NCBI RefSeq assembly: GCF_029906645.1
Contig: NZ_JARYGZ010000003.1
Span: forward strand, 62,001 to 126,000
Direction of reading: 5' to 3'
Origin: Sphingomonas oryzagri
GTDB lineage: Bacteria > Pseudomonadota > Alphaproteobacteria > Sphingomonadales > Sphingomonadaceae
DNA length: 64,000 nt
Below, piece by piece: positions 9,108 through 18,971 of the stretch (its first letter is position 1; every line of letters starts with the position of its first letter). The notes under the pieces were generated by a model. That model was not told the DNA's origin, did no database searches, and saw only the letters and a program-made list of their open reading frames with translations. Position numbers and translations under genes: made by a program.

Positions 9108-9763
9108 CGAGCGAACTGGTAGCTTTGTTGGATCTGGATGTGGGGAGCCGCGCCACCGGGGTTCGGCGCGGTGCAGACATGACCGAGCAATCCGTCTCCA
9201 ACGCCATAGACCAATCCATACAAAGCCAGCTCTCGGCCGCTTCTCCAGGCCTCAGTCACGATTGGGTGCTGCAATAGCGCTTGCACCTGCTCGATCACAT
9301 TGAGTTCGCACAACCTGTCCAGCTTCGTACCCCGCGAACAGCCAGCGAGGTCATCGTGGCGTTGGCCATATAATCGACGAACAGGCGCCAACCACTGTGC
9401 GACCGCGTCAGCCGGTTCGGTGAGAACCGCTTCGATCCCGCCGCAGCCGTAATGGCCGACCAGCAGGATGTTATCGATGCCCAGCGCATCGACGGCGTAA
9501 GCGAGTGCGGCTGTGAAATTCGGATCCCCGGGCTCAGCAAGATTGGCGACGTTGCGGTGAACGAACATCTCGCCTGGATCGAGATCGACGATCTCGGTCG
9601 CCGGAACCCGGCTATCGGCGCAGCCGATCCAGAAGTAACGGGGGCGTTGTTGTCCGACCAGCCGAGCAAAGAAGCCCGGATCGCTGGTCGTCTTTCGTTC
9701 GGCCCACGCTCGGTTACGGCGGAGAAGATCCGGGACGGGACCATCCGCAGCGTCGGCCGTCAT
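9086..9763 (-). CDS. Beta-class carbonic anhydrase
   Basis: 225 residues, usual length. The zinc site is complete: Cys48, Asp50 and Arg52 in CADSRVP, then His104 and Cys107 in HYGCGG. It interconverts carbon dioxide and bicarbonate in the cytoplasm. Its ATG overlaps the stop codon of the upstream membrane-protein gene by four bases, so the two are translated together. The shared promoter region carries the inverted repeat at 10,131. Confidence 0.93.
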   Translation of the reverse strand: MTADAADGPVPDLLRRNRAWAERKTTSDPGFFARLVGQQRPRYFWIGCADSRVPATEIVDLDPGEMFVHRNVANLAEPGDPNFTAALAYAVDALGIDNILLVGHYGCGGIEAVLTEPADAVAQWLAPVRRLYGQRHDDLAGCSRGTKLDRLCELNVIEQVQALLQHPIVTEAWRSGRELALYGLVYGVGDGLLGHVCTAPNPGGAAPHIQIQQSYQFARQSVSMS

Positions 9764-10089
9764 GTCGGCGAGTGAAGGTTCGGCACGCGGCCTCGCGTTT
9801 TGCCCTTGGTTCCGTCCTTAATCAGACGGCGCAGGCGATCCTGCTCTCGCCATGCTCGACCCACCGGGAGCAGTGCGAGAGCGCCGATCCCAAGGAAGAG
9901 GATCACCATCTGGACGAATGGGCGTCGTGCGGCGCCGGGAATGATGAACAGTGATGCCAGCACCAGCCAGGGGCCGAGCTCAGGCAACCGCATCCACTTG
10001 AAGACGTGCCACGCGGCCCAGGCGACGAGCGCGGCAGCAACAATGCCGCCGAACACCTGGAGCAGACAATTGGCAAATACGACGAGCAT
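9760..10089 (-). CDS. Small membrane protein upstream of carbonic anhydrase
   Basis: 109 residues with about three hydrophobic helices (roughly 4-28, 38-55, 58-78) and a basic tail, KDGTKGKTRGR. No known family recognised. It starts the two-gene operon with carbonic anhydrase, so a role linked to bicarbonate or pH is possible, but this is guilt by association. Confidence 0.7.
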   Translation of the reverse strand: MLVVFANCLLQVFGGIVAAALVAWAAWHVFKWMRLPELGPWLVLASLFIIPGAARRPFVQMVILFLGIGALALLPVGRAWREQDRLRRLIKDGTKGKTRGRVPNLHSPT

Positions 10090-10130
10090 ATCGCGGTCCC
10101 CCTGCTAGTCCGGGCAGCATCATGATATAA

Positions 10131-10147
10131 ATATCGTAGAGCGATAT
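10131..10147. promoter_or_regulatory. Inverted repeat ATATCG-N5-CGATAT (operator candidate)
   Basis: Perfect six-base arms around TAGAG, 42 bases upstream of the membrane protein/carbonic anhydrase operon. A second copy with the same five-base spacing stands before the ClC and cysteine synthase genes. The size suits a MarR or ArsR dimer. Confidence 0.6.
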
Positions 10148-10163
10148 ATGTTCCCGATCAAAT

Positions 10164-11924
10164 CTATTTCGCGAAGCGGGAGCGGGCAGTTTCGGCCTGG
10201 CGGTGCGCGCTCCGCGCCTTGAGCAGATCCTGCCTCGACAGGATGCCGACGACGCGACCGGTTTCAGCTTCCACGATCGGTACGCGGCCGATACCGGTTT
10301 CTATGATCATATCCGCGATCAGACCGCACGGCGTTTCGGGATGCGCCGCGGGCTGCGAGACGTCGGACAGCGTTTCGGCGAGACTGACATCGCCTTCCGG
10401 ATCGGTGACCCGCCAGCGGAGCGCGTCCGTGCGCGAGACGAGGCCGAGCAGGCGCCCGTCAGCATCGACGACTGGATAGCTGCGATGCTTTGCCTCATCG
10501 GCGAAGAAAGCGCTGGCCGCTGAGATGCTCATCGTTCCAGGCAGCGTATCCGGGTGGGGCGTCATCAGCTGCCCTGCCTGGAGGAAATCGAGCGGATCGA
10601 CGGTATATTCCTGCAGGATGTGTCGGCCGCGCCGGGCGATCTTCTCGGTGAGGATCGAGCGCCTCATCAGCAGGACGCTGACCGCATAGGCACCACCGGC
10701 GCTCGCGATCGTCGCAGGAAGACTGGCGAAGTGGCCCGTCAACTCGGCCGCGAAGAGCGCGCCCGTCATCGGTGCCCGCATCGCGCCGCTCATGATCCCT
10801 GCCATGCCGATCATCGCCCAGAAGCCGACATCGCCCGGCAGCGCGTGGCCAAGCAGGCATCCCGTGGCTCCCCCTAAGATGAGTAGCGGCGCAAGTATGC
10901 CGCCGGACGTGCCCGATCCCAAGGCGATCAGCCACACTATCGCCTTCACGAACAGGAGTGCCAGGACTACGCGCATGGCGAGACTGCCGTCGAGCAACGC
11001 CTGGATGCTGGCATAGCCCGAGCCCAGCACATGCCGATCGACGAGGCCACCGATGCCAACGAAGATCGCACCGATCGCAGGCCACCACATCCAGTGGACG
11101 GGCAGGCGATGGAACAGGTCTTCCACGCGGTAGAGCGTCGTTGAGAGCAGAGCCGCTTCCAGGCCGACGATCAGCCCGATGACGGCGGCTGCGGCCAGCA
11201 CCCAGAGGCCGCCGGGCTGCGCGGACGCGGTCGCGAACATGGGGCCCGCGCCGATCAGCGTCGGTCGCCAGGCAAAGGAGACGAGCACGGCGACGACGAC
11301 CGGCACGAAGCTGCGCGGCTTCCATTCGAACAGCAGTACTTCGATCGCCAGCAGGATGGCGGCGAGCGGCGTTCCGAAAATCGCGGTCATGCCGGCGGCG
11401 GCGCCCGCCACGAGCAGCGTCTTGCGTTCGGCTGCGCTCAGATGGAAGCATTGGGCGAAGAGCGATCCGATCGCCCCTCCGGTCATGATGATCGGCCCCT
11501 CGGCGCCGAACGGTCCGCCGCTGCCGATCGAAACGGCGGCGGAGAGGGGCTTAAGCAACGCAACTTTGACAGACAGACGGCTCTCGCCGAACAGGATGGT
11601 CTCGATCGCCTCGGGGATGCCGTGGCCCCTGATCTTTTCTGAGCCGTAGCGCGCCATCACGCCGATGATCAGGCTGCCGATCAAGGGGATGGCAAGCACC
11701 GCGAGCCCGACGGCACTGTCGGTGATGAGCGCTGGTGCGGCGGACAGGCGCCCGAACCAGAACAGGTTGGTGGCGACCGCGATCATCTTGAGGAGGGTCC
11801 AGGCGCCAATAGCCCCGCCCGAACCGACCACGACCGCCATGGCCGCCAACAGCAACATGCGCGCATCGACGCTGTGATCGGCAAGCGGGCGCCGGGCGAA
11901 ATGGTCGGAATTGATCGCTGTCAC
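10164..11924 (-). CDS. ClC-type chloride channel/antiporter with CBS domains
   Basis: 586 residues from GTG 11,924; the frame is open to 12,023 but that region holds the divergent promoter. The ClC selectivity motifs are present: [11 protein letters not shown] near 130-142 (the gating glutamate is kept, with Ala instead of Arg before it) and [11 protein letters not shown] near 336. The keeping of the gate glutamate fits a proton-coupled antiporter. Two CBS domains fill the last 130 residues ([12 protein letters not shown] and the [23 protein letters not shown] end). It is divergent from the cysteine synthase gene and shares the inverted repeat between them. Confidence 0.9.
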   Translation of the reverse strand: MTAINSDHFARRPLADHSVDARMLLLAAMAVVVGSGGAIGAWTLLKMIAVATNLFWFGRLSAAPALITDSAVGLAVLAIPLIGSLIIGVMARYGSEKIRGHGIPEAIETILFGESRLSVKVALLKPLSAAVSIGSGGPFGAEGPIIMTGGAIGSLFAQCFHLSAAERKTLLVAGAAAGMTAIFGTPLAAILLAIEVLLFEWKPRSFVPVVVAVLVSFAWRPTLIGAGPMFATASAQPGGLWVLAAAAVIGLIVGLEAALLSTTLYRVEDLFHRLPVHWMWWPAIGAIFVGIGGLVDRHVLGSGYASIQALLDGSLAMRVVLALLFVKAIVWLIALGSGTSGGILAPLLILGGATGCLLGHALPGDVGFWAMIGMAGIMSGAMRAPMTGALFAAELTGHFASLPATIASAGGAYAVSVLLMRRSILTEKIARRGRHILQEYTVDPLDFLQAGQLMTPHPDTLPGTMSISAASAFFADEAKHRSYPVVDADGRLLGLVSRTDALRWRVTDPEGDVSLAETLSDVSQPAAHPETPCGLIADMIIETGIGRVPIVEAETGRVVGILSRQDLLKARSAHRQAETARSRFAK

Positions 11925-11954
11925 TACGAGTCCCAAAAAAATGTGCGAGCCAGA

Positions 11955-11973
11955 TATATCGCATACCGATATA
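11955..11973. promoter_or_regulatory. Inverted repeat TATATCG-N5-CGATATA (operator candidate)
   Basis: Perfect seven-base arms around CATAC in the divergent region between ClC (start 11,924) and cysteine synthase (start 12,061). It matches the repeat at 10,131 in arm sequence and spacing, so one regulator probably controls both regions. Confidence 0.65.
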
Positions 11974-12060
11974 GAACAAGGCGCGACATCGATGGTTGGA
12001 GCGCGGACGGTCTCCGGAGGCATGGTGTGTCGACCGGAGCATCAGCGGAGGAGATCCGGA

Positions 12061-12990
12061 ATGAAGGCTGCCAGCATCCTGGAGACGATCGGAGGGACGC
12101 CCCACCTCCGCTTCGCCCGCATGTTTCCCGACGTCGAAGTGTGGATAAAATCGGAGCGCGCCAATCCTGGTGGCTCGATCAAGGATCGCATCGCCCTTGC
12201 CATGGTCGAGGACGCGGAGCGGACGGGAAAACTCCGGCCGGGCGGTACGATCATCGAGCCGACCAGCGGAAACACCGGGATCGGCCTCGCCATGGTGGCG
12301 GCCGTCAAAGGCTACCGGCTCATTCTCGTCATGCCCGAAAGCATGTCGATCGAGCGCCGCCGCCTGATGCTCGCTTATGGCGCGACGTTCGATCTCACCC
12401 GGCGCGAACAGGGCATGAAGGGGGCCATCGAGCGTGCCGCCGAGCTCGCCAGGTCAATCGACGGCGCCTGGATCCCCGGCCAGTTCGAGAATCCGGCGAA
12501 TATCGATGTTCACGCCCGCACCACGGCGCAGGAGATACTGGACGATTTCCGTGACGATCCGCTGGATTTCCTGATCACCGGTGTCGGGACCGGCGGACAC
12601 ATCACAGGCGTAGCGCAGGTGTTGAAACCAGTTTGGCCAGATCTGAAAGTCTTCGCCGTGGAGCCGACCCTGTCGCCGGTCATCTCCGGCGGCCAGCCCG
12701 GTCCCCACCCGATCCAGGGGCTCGCGGCGGGCTTCATTCCCGCCAACCTGCACACGCGGCTCCTCGATGGCGTGATCACGGTCGAGGCGGCCGCTGCCAA
12801 GGAGATGGCGAGGCGCTCGGCGCGGGAGGAAGGGGTGCTGGTCGGAATCTCGTCCGGCGCGACGCTTGCGGCCATCGACCAGAAGATTTCGGAGGTCGGC
12901 GGGAATGCCAGGATATTGGGTTTCAACTACGACACCGGAGAGCGCTATCTCTCGGTCCCGGATTTTCTGCCAGGAGCGGAGCAGATATAG
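12061..12990 (+). CDS. cysK: Cysteine synthase A-type enzyme
   Basis: 309 residues from ATG 12,061, with GGAGGAG upstream; longer starts would run over the operator. The PLP lysine is in NPGGSIKDR, the substrate loop is [10 protein letters not shown], and [10 protein letters not shown] and GISSGA bind the PLP phosphate. It makes cysteine from O-acetylserine and sulfide. The close cystathionine beta-synthase branch is less likely because there is no C-terminal CBS domain. Divergent from ClC, sharing its control region; a link to sulfide or acid stress is possible. Confidence 0.9.
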   Translation: MKAASILETIGGTPHLRFARMFPDVEVWIKSERANPGGSIKDRIALAMVEDAERTGKLRPGGTIIEPTSGNTGIGLAMVAAVKGYRLILVMPESMSIERRRLMLAYGATFDLTRREQGMKGAIERAAELARSIDGAWIPGQFENPANIDVHARTTAQEILDDFRDDPLDFLITGVGTGGHITGVAQVLKPVWPDLKVFAVEPTLSPVISGGQPGPHPIQGLAAGFIPANLHTRLLDGVITVEAAAAKEMARRSAREEGVLVGISSGATLAAIDQKISEVGGNARILGFNYDTGERYLSVPDFLPGAEQI

Positions 12991-13141
12991 GCTCGATATT
13001 CCGCGCCACCGCTCTCCGCTCGCGGGGATCGGCGCCTGAGTTGTCTTTTCGCGCTCCCGCAGCGTAAATCGCAAGGCTGATCGGGAACCGAGTTTTGGTC
13101 GATGCGGCATGCTCTGTCGCGTTTGGGAGCGGGCTAAAAGA

Positions 13142-14716
13142 ATGAATGGTATGAAGAGCGCGCTGTCCGACAGGCAGGCGCTATGGGCCTTTGTGCTGGG
13201 TTGCCTGGCGGTGACGGCGGGCGTCTGCGCCCACCTGCCGATGTTCGCCATGGCGCGCGGGATGCACTACCATCTCGCGGGCATGCCGATGACCAGCCTG
13301 ATGATCGGCGGCATGGGCCTGATCCTGGGCGGACTCGGCGTTGCCGCCTATGGCCTGCTGCCCCGCAATCTGAGCACGCATCGTCTGTCGACCGCTAACA
13401 TCGTCGTGTCCGCGCCGGAAGATGCGCCTCTCGGCCTCTCCCACTTCGCGCTGATGCTGGTGCTGGTGATCGCGCTTGTGGTCGACGTGATGAAGCCTGC
13501 CGCATTGGGTTTCGCGGTGCCGGGCATGAAGAGCGAATATGGCGTGGCGAAATCCACCGCATCCCTCGTCGCCTTCTTCGCGCTCGTGGGCACGGTGGTC
13601 GGTTCCGTCGTCTGGGGTTTCCTGGCCGACATCTATGGTCGCAAGGCGACGATCCTGCTGTCCGCGGTCTTCTTCGTGGGCACGGCGATCTGCGGCGCGA
13701 TGCCGAGCCTCGCGTGGAACATCGGCATGTGTTTCATGATGGGCGCGGCCGCCGGCGGCATGCTCCCCGTCACCTATGCTCTTCTCGCCGAGATGATGCC
13801 GACCCGGCACCGGGGATGGGCGCTGGTCATGGTCGGTGGCCTCGGCGCCGTCGGAGGCTATTTCGCGGCGAGCGGCGCGTCCGCACTGTGGCAAGCCACC
13901 TACAGCTGGCGCATCCTGTTCCTGCTTAACTTGCCGACGGGCCTGCTCCTCGTTCTGCTGGGTGTGTTTATCCCTGAATCGGCGAAGTTCCTGATCGCTC
14001 GTGGGCGGACCGACGAAGCCGAGGCCGTGATGCGGCGCTTCGGAGCGACCGCTCGACGTGTCAGAGCGGAACCCGATCCCGAACGTCCCGCTTACCAGGC
14101 ACTGACCGGCCTCCACCTTTGGGGCAAGCTCTGTGCACTCAGCCTGGCGGCCTTGTGCTGGGGCCTGATCAATTTCGGGCTCATGCTCTGATTGCCCGGC
14201 GATCTGCAGGAGAAAGGCTATTCGGTCACCGTCGCGAGCGCATTGCTCGCCAAGTCTGCCCTGATCTCGTTTCCGACCGTCTTCCTCTGCGCGTTCCTCT
14301 ACAGTCGCTGGAGCACCAAATGGTCGTTGGTGACGATGATCGCGATCACCATGGTTGGACTGGCGCTGATCCTGCGCCTTGAACTTGTAGGCCGTGGCGA
14401 CCCGGTTTTGCCCGTGGCATTGTTGATCGTGGGTTCGAACGGTGTCCTCGCAATCCTGTTGCCTTATTCAGCCGAGAGCTTCCCGATGGCTGTTCGCGGA
14501 CGCGCCACGGGCTGGGTGGCTGCCTGCACCAAGGCCGGCGGCGTCGGTGCGCAAGCGCTCGCCATCTGCGCGCTTGCGCCGCCCATGGGCCTGTCGGCAG
14601 CGTTGATCCTGATACCGACGGCGATCGCGATGGCGCTCATCGCATGGTTTGGTCGCGAGACGCGCGGTCGGGACCTGCGTGACCTTGACCGCAGCGATAT
14701 GGCCATGCCTGGTTGA
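13142..14716 (+). pseudogene. MFS transporter interrupted by an in-frame stop
   Basis: The two halves are in the same frame: 13,142-14,191 ends with TGA, and the next codon resumes with LPGDLQEKGYSVTVASALLAK to 14,716. Joined, they make a normal 12-helix MFS protein of about 524 residues. The first half carries the family loop GFLADIYGRKAT and the PESAKFLIARGR cytoplasmic segment seen in sugar- and aromatic-acid-type carriers; the second half has RGRATG. One nonsense change near residue 350 would disable it unless the stop is read through or is a sequencing error. Confidence 0.8.
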
Positions 14717-14795
14717 TGCGGTTTGGCGAGGGCGTAACACTGCCATTCGTCGCTAAAGGTGCGATATCGTACCCACAGCGCCGATCGGTCGTCTC

Positions 14796-15644
14796 CTATA
14801 GGATTTGCGAAGCCGCATGCCGAAGGCCGGCGCGCAATGGGGTCATCGCAGTCTCATCGGCCTTCGCCGAATGGACGACATAGGCCGAATAGGAGAATTC
14901 GGGCGCTTCGGACACCTGAACAAGCCGGCCATCATCGAGGTAGGGCTTGACGAAGCCTCGCCTGAAATAGCCGCTTCCGCCCATCGCGAGGATATAATCC
15001 AGCGCGAGAGGCCCGTGGCTGACCGATATGACCGGGTTGGCCTCGTCGGGAAGGGCGGCAAAGTATCGCTCGGCGAATTCCGGCCCCCAATCGATCCAGA
15101 CCTGGCTTGCCGGATCGGCGGTTGGGGCAGGCGACACCGTTCGCACGAGGACCAGCTTCTCTTCGAAGAGAAGCTCTGCTGCGATCCCGACGCGGCGAGG
15201 AGCGGCGTAGAGCACCGCTGCATCGAGCGACCCGTTCTGGACCTGCTCCATCAGTTCGTCGGCGCCCGCGATCTGGACGTGCAACGCGTAATGCGGACAT
15301 TCGCGACGCATCCAGCACATCCAGGCGGTGATGAGCGGGTTCCACAGGCTGAGTTGGGCACCCAGCATGATCATCATGTCCTTGCCGTCGGGGAGCGCCA
15401 CAACGCGCCGCGCACGGTCCCAGGATTGCACCATGGTCGTCGCGAAGCGCAGAAAGCGCTCGCCCTCGGGCGTGAGGCGTGCACCGGCCTTGTTGCGGTG
15501 GAACAGGGTCCGCCCGAGTTGCTCCTCGAGCACGCGGATGCGGGCGCTGACGGCGGTCTGCGTGAGATTCAGGCTGGCGGCCGCGCTTACGAAATTCCCG
15601 GTCCTGACGATCTCAAGGAACGTGCGCGCCGCAGCGATGTCCAT
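14796..15644 (-). CDS. LysR-family transcriptional regulator
   Basis: 282 residues from ATG 15,644. The N-terminal helix-turn-helix (FLEIVRTGNFVSAAASLNLTQTAVSARI) is typical, followed by a periplasmic-binding-protein-like effector domain. The region upstream has TGCAATAATATGCA (15,668-15,681), a T-N11-A-style site that could be its own operator. It faces the small membrane protein gene at 15,764 and converges on the broken MFS gene; whether it once controlled either is unknown. Confidence 0.88.
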   Translation of the reverse strand: MDIAAARTFLEIVRTGNFVSAAASLNLTQTAVSARIRVLEEQLGRTLFHRNKAGARLTPEGERFLRFATTMVQSWDRARRVVALPDGKDMMIMLGAQLSLWNPLITAWMCWMRRECPHYALHVQIAGADELMEQVQNGSLDAAVLYAAPRRVGIAAELLFEEKLVLVRTVSPAPTADPASQVWIDWGPEFAERYFAALPDEANPVISVSHGPLALDYILAMGGSGYFRRGFVKPYLDDGRLVQVSEAPEFSYSAYVVHSAKADETAMTPLRAGLRHAASQIL

Positions 15645-15763
15645 CTTCAAACCTTTTGCAGTGAAGGTGCAATAATATGCATTTGCTTGCAGTGAATGGC
15701 CAGCCGACAAACAGGAGAGAGCCGCAGGTGGGACCGGAGCGGCAAAGTCGAGGTCATCCCGCG

Positions 15764-15952
15764 ATGCCGCCACGTTATCCTTTCGTGAAGGGCGCGTTGC
15801 TCACGTTGGCGGTGTCGGCGGGCTGGCTCGTTCTCTACATCGTCAACGAGACCCGGCGCGTCACGCCGACAGGAGTTTTCCTAGCCATGCTCGTTGGCGC
15901 TCCCGTTGCGGTCTGGTATTTGCGGACCTACGCGGATCGCCGTTCGTCCTGA
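15764..15952 (+). CDS. Small membrane protein
   Basis: 62 residues from ATG 15,764, with two hydrophobic helices (roughly 10-28 and 36-52) separated by NETRRVTPTG. The frame is open further upstream, but only this start avoids a charged non-membrane lead. It ends just before the ferritin-like gene and is probably co-transcribed with it. Unknown function. Confidence 0.55.
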   Translation: MPPRYPFVKGALLTLAVSAGWLVLYIVNETRRVTPTGVFLAMLVGAPVAVWYLRTYADRRSS

Positions 15953-15970
15953 TTGCCGGAGGGCATGGCT

Positions 15971-16471
15971 GTGAGCGATGAGCTTTCTTCGCCCGTTTGC
16001 TACGCAGGCCATGCCGACGATCGGTACATGGGATATGCGGCGCGCGACGAGGTGGTCGATGCGCTCAACCGCTTGATCGAAGCCGAGCGTGCCGGTTCCC
16101 GCATTGCGTCTGCCTGGCGCAAGGATCCGGCTTTCGGCGATGGCGCAGCGTTTCTGTCGATGCTGAGGCTAGAGGAAGCGCAATGGTGCGCGATGCTGAT
16201 CGGGCATGTGAGGCGGCTCGGTGGAACACCTTCTTCGAAGGCCGGACTCTTCCTTGCCAAGGCGATGGCGATGGAAGGCGTGTCGCAACGCCTCGCATAT
16301 CTGAACAGGGGCCAGGCATGGGTCGTGCGGACCCTCGATGAACTGACCCCGCGAATCCGCGATGAGTGCCTCCATGCCGATCTCAAGCGCATGCGCGATG
16401 GGCATCTCGTCAATATCGCGTCTGCTGATGTCCTGATCGCCCGTCAGGACCAGCCGCCGCCCAGCGCCTGA
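15971..16471 (+). CDS. DUF6306-like helical protein
   Basis: About 166 residues. GTG 15,971 stands eight bases after GGAGG; ATG 15,965 is only two bases from it, so the GTG is preferred. The start, SSPVCYAGHADDRYMGYAARDEVV, and the following LIEAERAG resemble the DUF6306 family as I remember it, whose helical fold recalls ferritin-like proteins. Function unknown. Its end overlaps the convergent NodT gene by 28 bases. Confidence 0.65.
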   Translation: MSDELSSPVCYAGHADDRYMGYAARDEVVDALNRLIEAERAGSRIASAWRKDPAFGDGAAFLSMLRLEEAQWCAMLIGHVRRLGGTPSSKAGLFLAKAMAMEGVSQRLAYLNRGQAWVVRTLDELTPRIRDECLHADLKRMRDGHLVNIASADVLIARQDQPPPSA

Positions 16472-17853
16472 AAGACAGTGATCTGATCCGCATTGACGTC
16501 GGCCTCGGCCGAGGCCGACGCGGCGACGGCGGCGATCCAGCTGCGCTCGGAGTCGAGCGCCACGAGACCTCCGACGCGGCCGCCCTTGCGAAGCTCGCGG
16601 GTGCGGGCCATCACCACGGCGGCCTGCTGCTCGGACTGACGAAGCCGTTTCAGCCTGACGAGCGCCGCCGCATAGGTGTCGAGCGACGTTTCGGTTTCGC
16701 GCAGCGCGGCGAGCACGGTGCCGTCGAAACTGGCGAGGCTGGCCTTGGCGCCGGCTTGCGAAGCGGCGATCCTGTCGCGCACGGCGCTGCGATGCAGGTC
16801 CCAGCTGATCGCGGGGCCGACACCGAAGCGGTTGGTGAGTGCGGACAGGGCATCGACGGCAGCGCCGGTGGACCCCAAAGTCGCGCCGAGCCGGATATCG
16901 GGGTAGAGAGCGGCGGTGGCGACCCCGATCCGTGCCGTTGCCGCCGCCAGCCGGCGCTCGGCGGCGCGGACATCGGGCCGCCGCCGGAGCAACGCTCCTC
17001 CGTCTCCGGTCGGAATCGGATTCTTCAGCTGCAGCGGCGCGGCGCAACTCAGCCATGCCGGATCGTAATCGCGGGGCGGTATGCCCATCAACGTCGCCAG
17101 CCGAAACGCCGCATTGCGCTGCCGCGCGGCGAGCGGCGCCAGCTGCGCCAGACTGTTTTCGATCGCACCCTGCTGGCGCTGTTGCTCGAATTGCGGAGCC
17201 CGCCCGTTGCGGACCAGCGTCCGCGTCAGGGTGAGCCCCTGCTGCTGGACGGCGATAGACCGGCGCAGAACGTCGAGCTGCCGCCCGCCGTTGCAGATGT
17301 CGGCATAAGCGCGCGTCGTCTCGGCGGCGACCGAGACCCGCGCGAGATCGCGGGCGGCGACCACCGCCTCCTGGTCGGCGGATGCGGCTTCGATGCCGCG
17401 CCGGATGCCGCCGAACAGATCGAGGTCGTAGCTGATCCCGATGCCGCCGTTGTAGGTGTAGCGCTCCGGCGGCTGGACGTGCTGGAGCGCGGCCTCGGCG
17501 GATTGCTGGACATAATTGACCTCGACGTCGGCCAGCCCGCTGAACCGGCCGGACTGCGCCTCGGCGAGAAGGGCGCTGCTGCGCTCGAGATTGGCCTCGG
17601 CCACGCGCAGATCGGTGTTCCTGGCCAGTGCCTGCTCGACAAGCCCGTCGAGGCGCGGATCTTCGTAGAGCCGCCACCAATGATCGGGGAGCGGCTCGGC
17701 CGTAACCGCCTCACCGCCGGACAGAAACGCGCCCTGCGCCGCGGGCGCGTTGACGATCGCGGCTTCGGGCACCCGGTAATTCGGGCCCACGGCGGCGCAA
17801 CCCGCCGTTACGAGGGCGATGGCCAGTGCCAGCGGGTGCCGTATCCTCACCAC
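16444..17853 (-). CDS. NodT-family outer-membrane efflux lipoprotein
   Basis: 469 residues with a lipoprotein signal (lipobox VTAGC, Cys 19). Two repeated long-helix regions with the DHWWRLYEDPRLDGLVEQAL opening and the RRRPDVRAAERRLAAA signature identify the TolC/NodT outer-membrane channel group. It is the last gene of the efflux operon and overlaps the HlyD gene by seven bases. Together with the HlyD and FUSC proteins it would make a channel across both membranes. Confidence 0.92.
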   Translation of the reverse strand: MVRIRHPLALAIALVTAGCAAVGPNYRVPEAAIVNAPAAQGAFLSGGEAVTAEPLPDHWWRLYEDPRLDGLVEQALARNTDLRVAEANLERSSALLAEAQSGRFSGLADVEVNYVQQSAEAALQHVQPPERYTYNGGIGISYDLDLFGGIRRGIEAASADQEAVVAARDLARVSVAAETTRAYADICNGGRQLDVLRRSIAVQQQGLTLTRTLVRNGRAPQFEQQRQQGAIENSLAQLAPLAARQRNAAFRLATLMGIPPRDYDPAWLSCAAPLQLKNPIPTGDGGALLRRRPDVRAAERRLAAATARIGVATAALYPDIRLGATLGSTGAAVDALSALTNRFGVGPAISWDLHRSAVRDRIAASQAGAKASLASFDGTVLAALRETETSLDTYAAALVRLKRLRQSEQQAAVVMARTRELRKGGRVGGLVALDSERSWIAAVAASASAEADVNADQITVFQALGGGWS

Positions 17854-18746
17854 GGCAGACTCCGGCGGACGGTCGCGTCGCCCGGCCTGCCATGGATCTC
17901 GACCGATGCGGTTTGGCCGGGGATCAGGCGGACGCCCGGCGGGATGCGATCGATGACGATACGCACCGGGATGCGCTGGGCGAGGCGAACCCAGGTGAAG
18001 GAGGGATTGACGTTGGCGAGCTGCGCGTCGGTCCCCTGGCGCTCGCGATCCTCGACACCGCCGGCGATGCTCTCGACATGGCCGCGTATCTCGTTGGCGA
18101 CGCCCATCAGGTAGATGCTCGCGGGATCTCCGACATGGATGGCGGGGAGCTTGGTCTCCTCGAAATAGCCTTCGACACGCAGCGAGCGATCGTAGACCAG
18201 CGCCAGCGCCGCCTTGCCCGCCGTCAGGTACAGGCCCGGCTGAAGATCGACGTTGGAGACGGTGCCGTCGACCGGCGCGCGCACCAGCGTCCGATCGAGA
18301 TTGAGCGCCGCGAGATCGCGAGCCGCCACCGCCTGATCGACTGCGGCGCGCAGCTGCGCGACCTTGGCGGTGCCTTGCTGCGTTACCTCTTCGGCGACGA
18401 CATCGGGCATGGCGCGGTTGCGACGGTCCTCCTGGGCGGCCTCGGTCAGCGCCGCCTTCTGGGTGGCGAGGCTGGCACGCGCCTGCGCGAGCGCCAGCTG
18501 ATAGCGGGGGCGATCGATGACGAGGAGGATCTGCCCCTTCTTCACCGGCTGGTTGTCATGGACGAGCACGTCCGTCACCAGGCCTCCGACGTCGGGGGCC
18601 ACCGGCACGATATCCGCCCGGACCTTGCCGTCGCGGGTGATCGGTTCGACCTGGTAACGCTGCCACAGCGCATAGATCGCGCCGAGAATGACGAACAGCA
18701 GCAACCCGGTGACGAGGGTGCGAACGATAGCGTGCCAGCGGATCAT
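17847..18746 (-). CDS. HlyD-family membrane fusion protein (AaeA-like)
   Basis: 299 residues. One N-terminal membrane helix (about 9-27), a lipoyl half-motif VAPDVGGLVTDVLVHDNQPVKKGQ, a short alpha-hairpin, then the second half APVDGTVSNVDLQPGLYLTAG. Size and order match AaeA/EmrA-type adaptors, which link an inner-membrane carrier to the outer-membrane channel. ATG 18,746 directly follows the DUF1656 stop codon. Confidence 0.9.
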   Translation of the reverse strand: MIRWHAIVRTLVTGLLLFVILGAIYALWQRYQVEPITRDGKVRADIVPVAPDVGGLVTDVLVHDNQPVKKGQILLVIDRPRYQLALAQARASLATQKAALTEAAQEDRRNRAMPDVVAEEVTQQGTAKVAQLRAAVDQAVAARDLAALNLDRTLVRAPVDGTVSNVDLQPGLYLTAGKAALALVYDRSLRVEGYFEETKLPAIHVGDPASIYLMGVANEIRGHVESIAGGVEDRERQGTDAQLANVNPSFTWVRLAQRIPVRIVIDRIPPGVRLIPGQTASVEIHGRPGDATVRRSLPW

Positions 18747-18971
18747 TCAGGAGATTGCCCATCGCGGGAGGAAATCGTCGGCGAGGGTTGCGAGACCCAG
18801 CCAGATGAGGAGGAACAGCGCCAGTTCGAGCAGCGCCGGATGCCAAAGGATGCGGTGCAGCGGCAGCCGCAGCAGAAGACCACGCAGCAGGAAGGTCAGC
18901 ATGACCGCCACCACCGCCCAGACGAGCGCCGCCGGCATGTAGACGCCGAAGACATGGAGTTCCTCGATCAT
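18747..18971 (-). CDS. DUF1656 small membrane protein (AaeX-like)
   Basis: 74 residues: MIEELHVFGVYMP, then two hydrophobic helices and LPRWAIS. This is the DUF1656/AaeX type, always found with FUSC and HlyD genes. Its start overlaps the FUSC stop by four bases. It probably helps assemble the efflux complex. Confidence 0.85.
   Translation of the reverse strand: MIEELHVFGVYMPAALVWAVVAVMLTFLLRGLLLRLPLHRILWHPALLELALFLLIWLGLATLADDFLPRWAIS

Noticed and set aside
14757-14770. Third copy of the ATATCG operator at CGATATCG
   Set aside because: Only a short self-complementary core with no second arm at the five-base spacing, and it lies between convergent gene ends.
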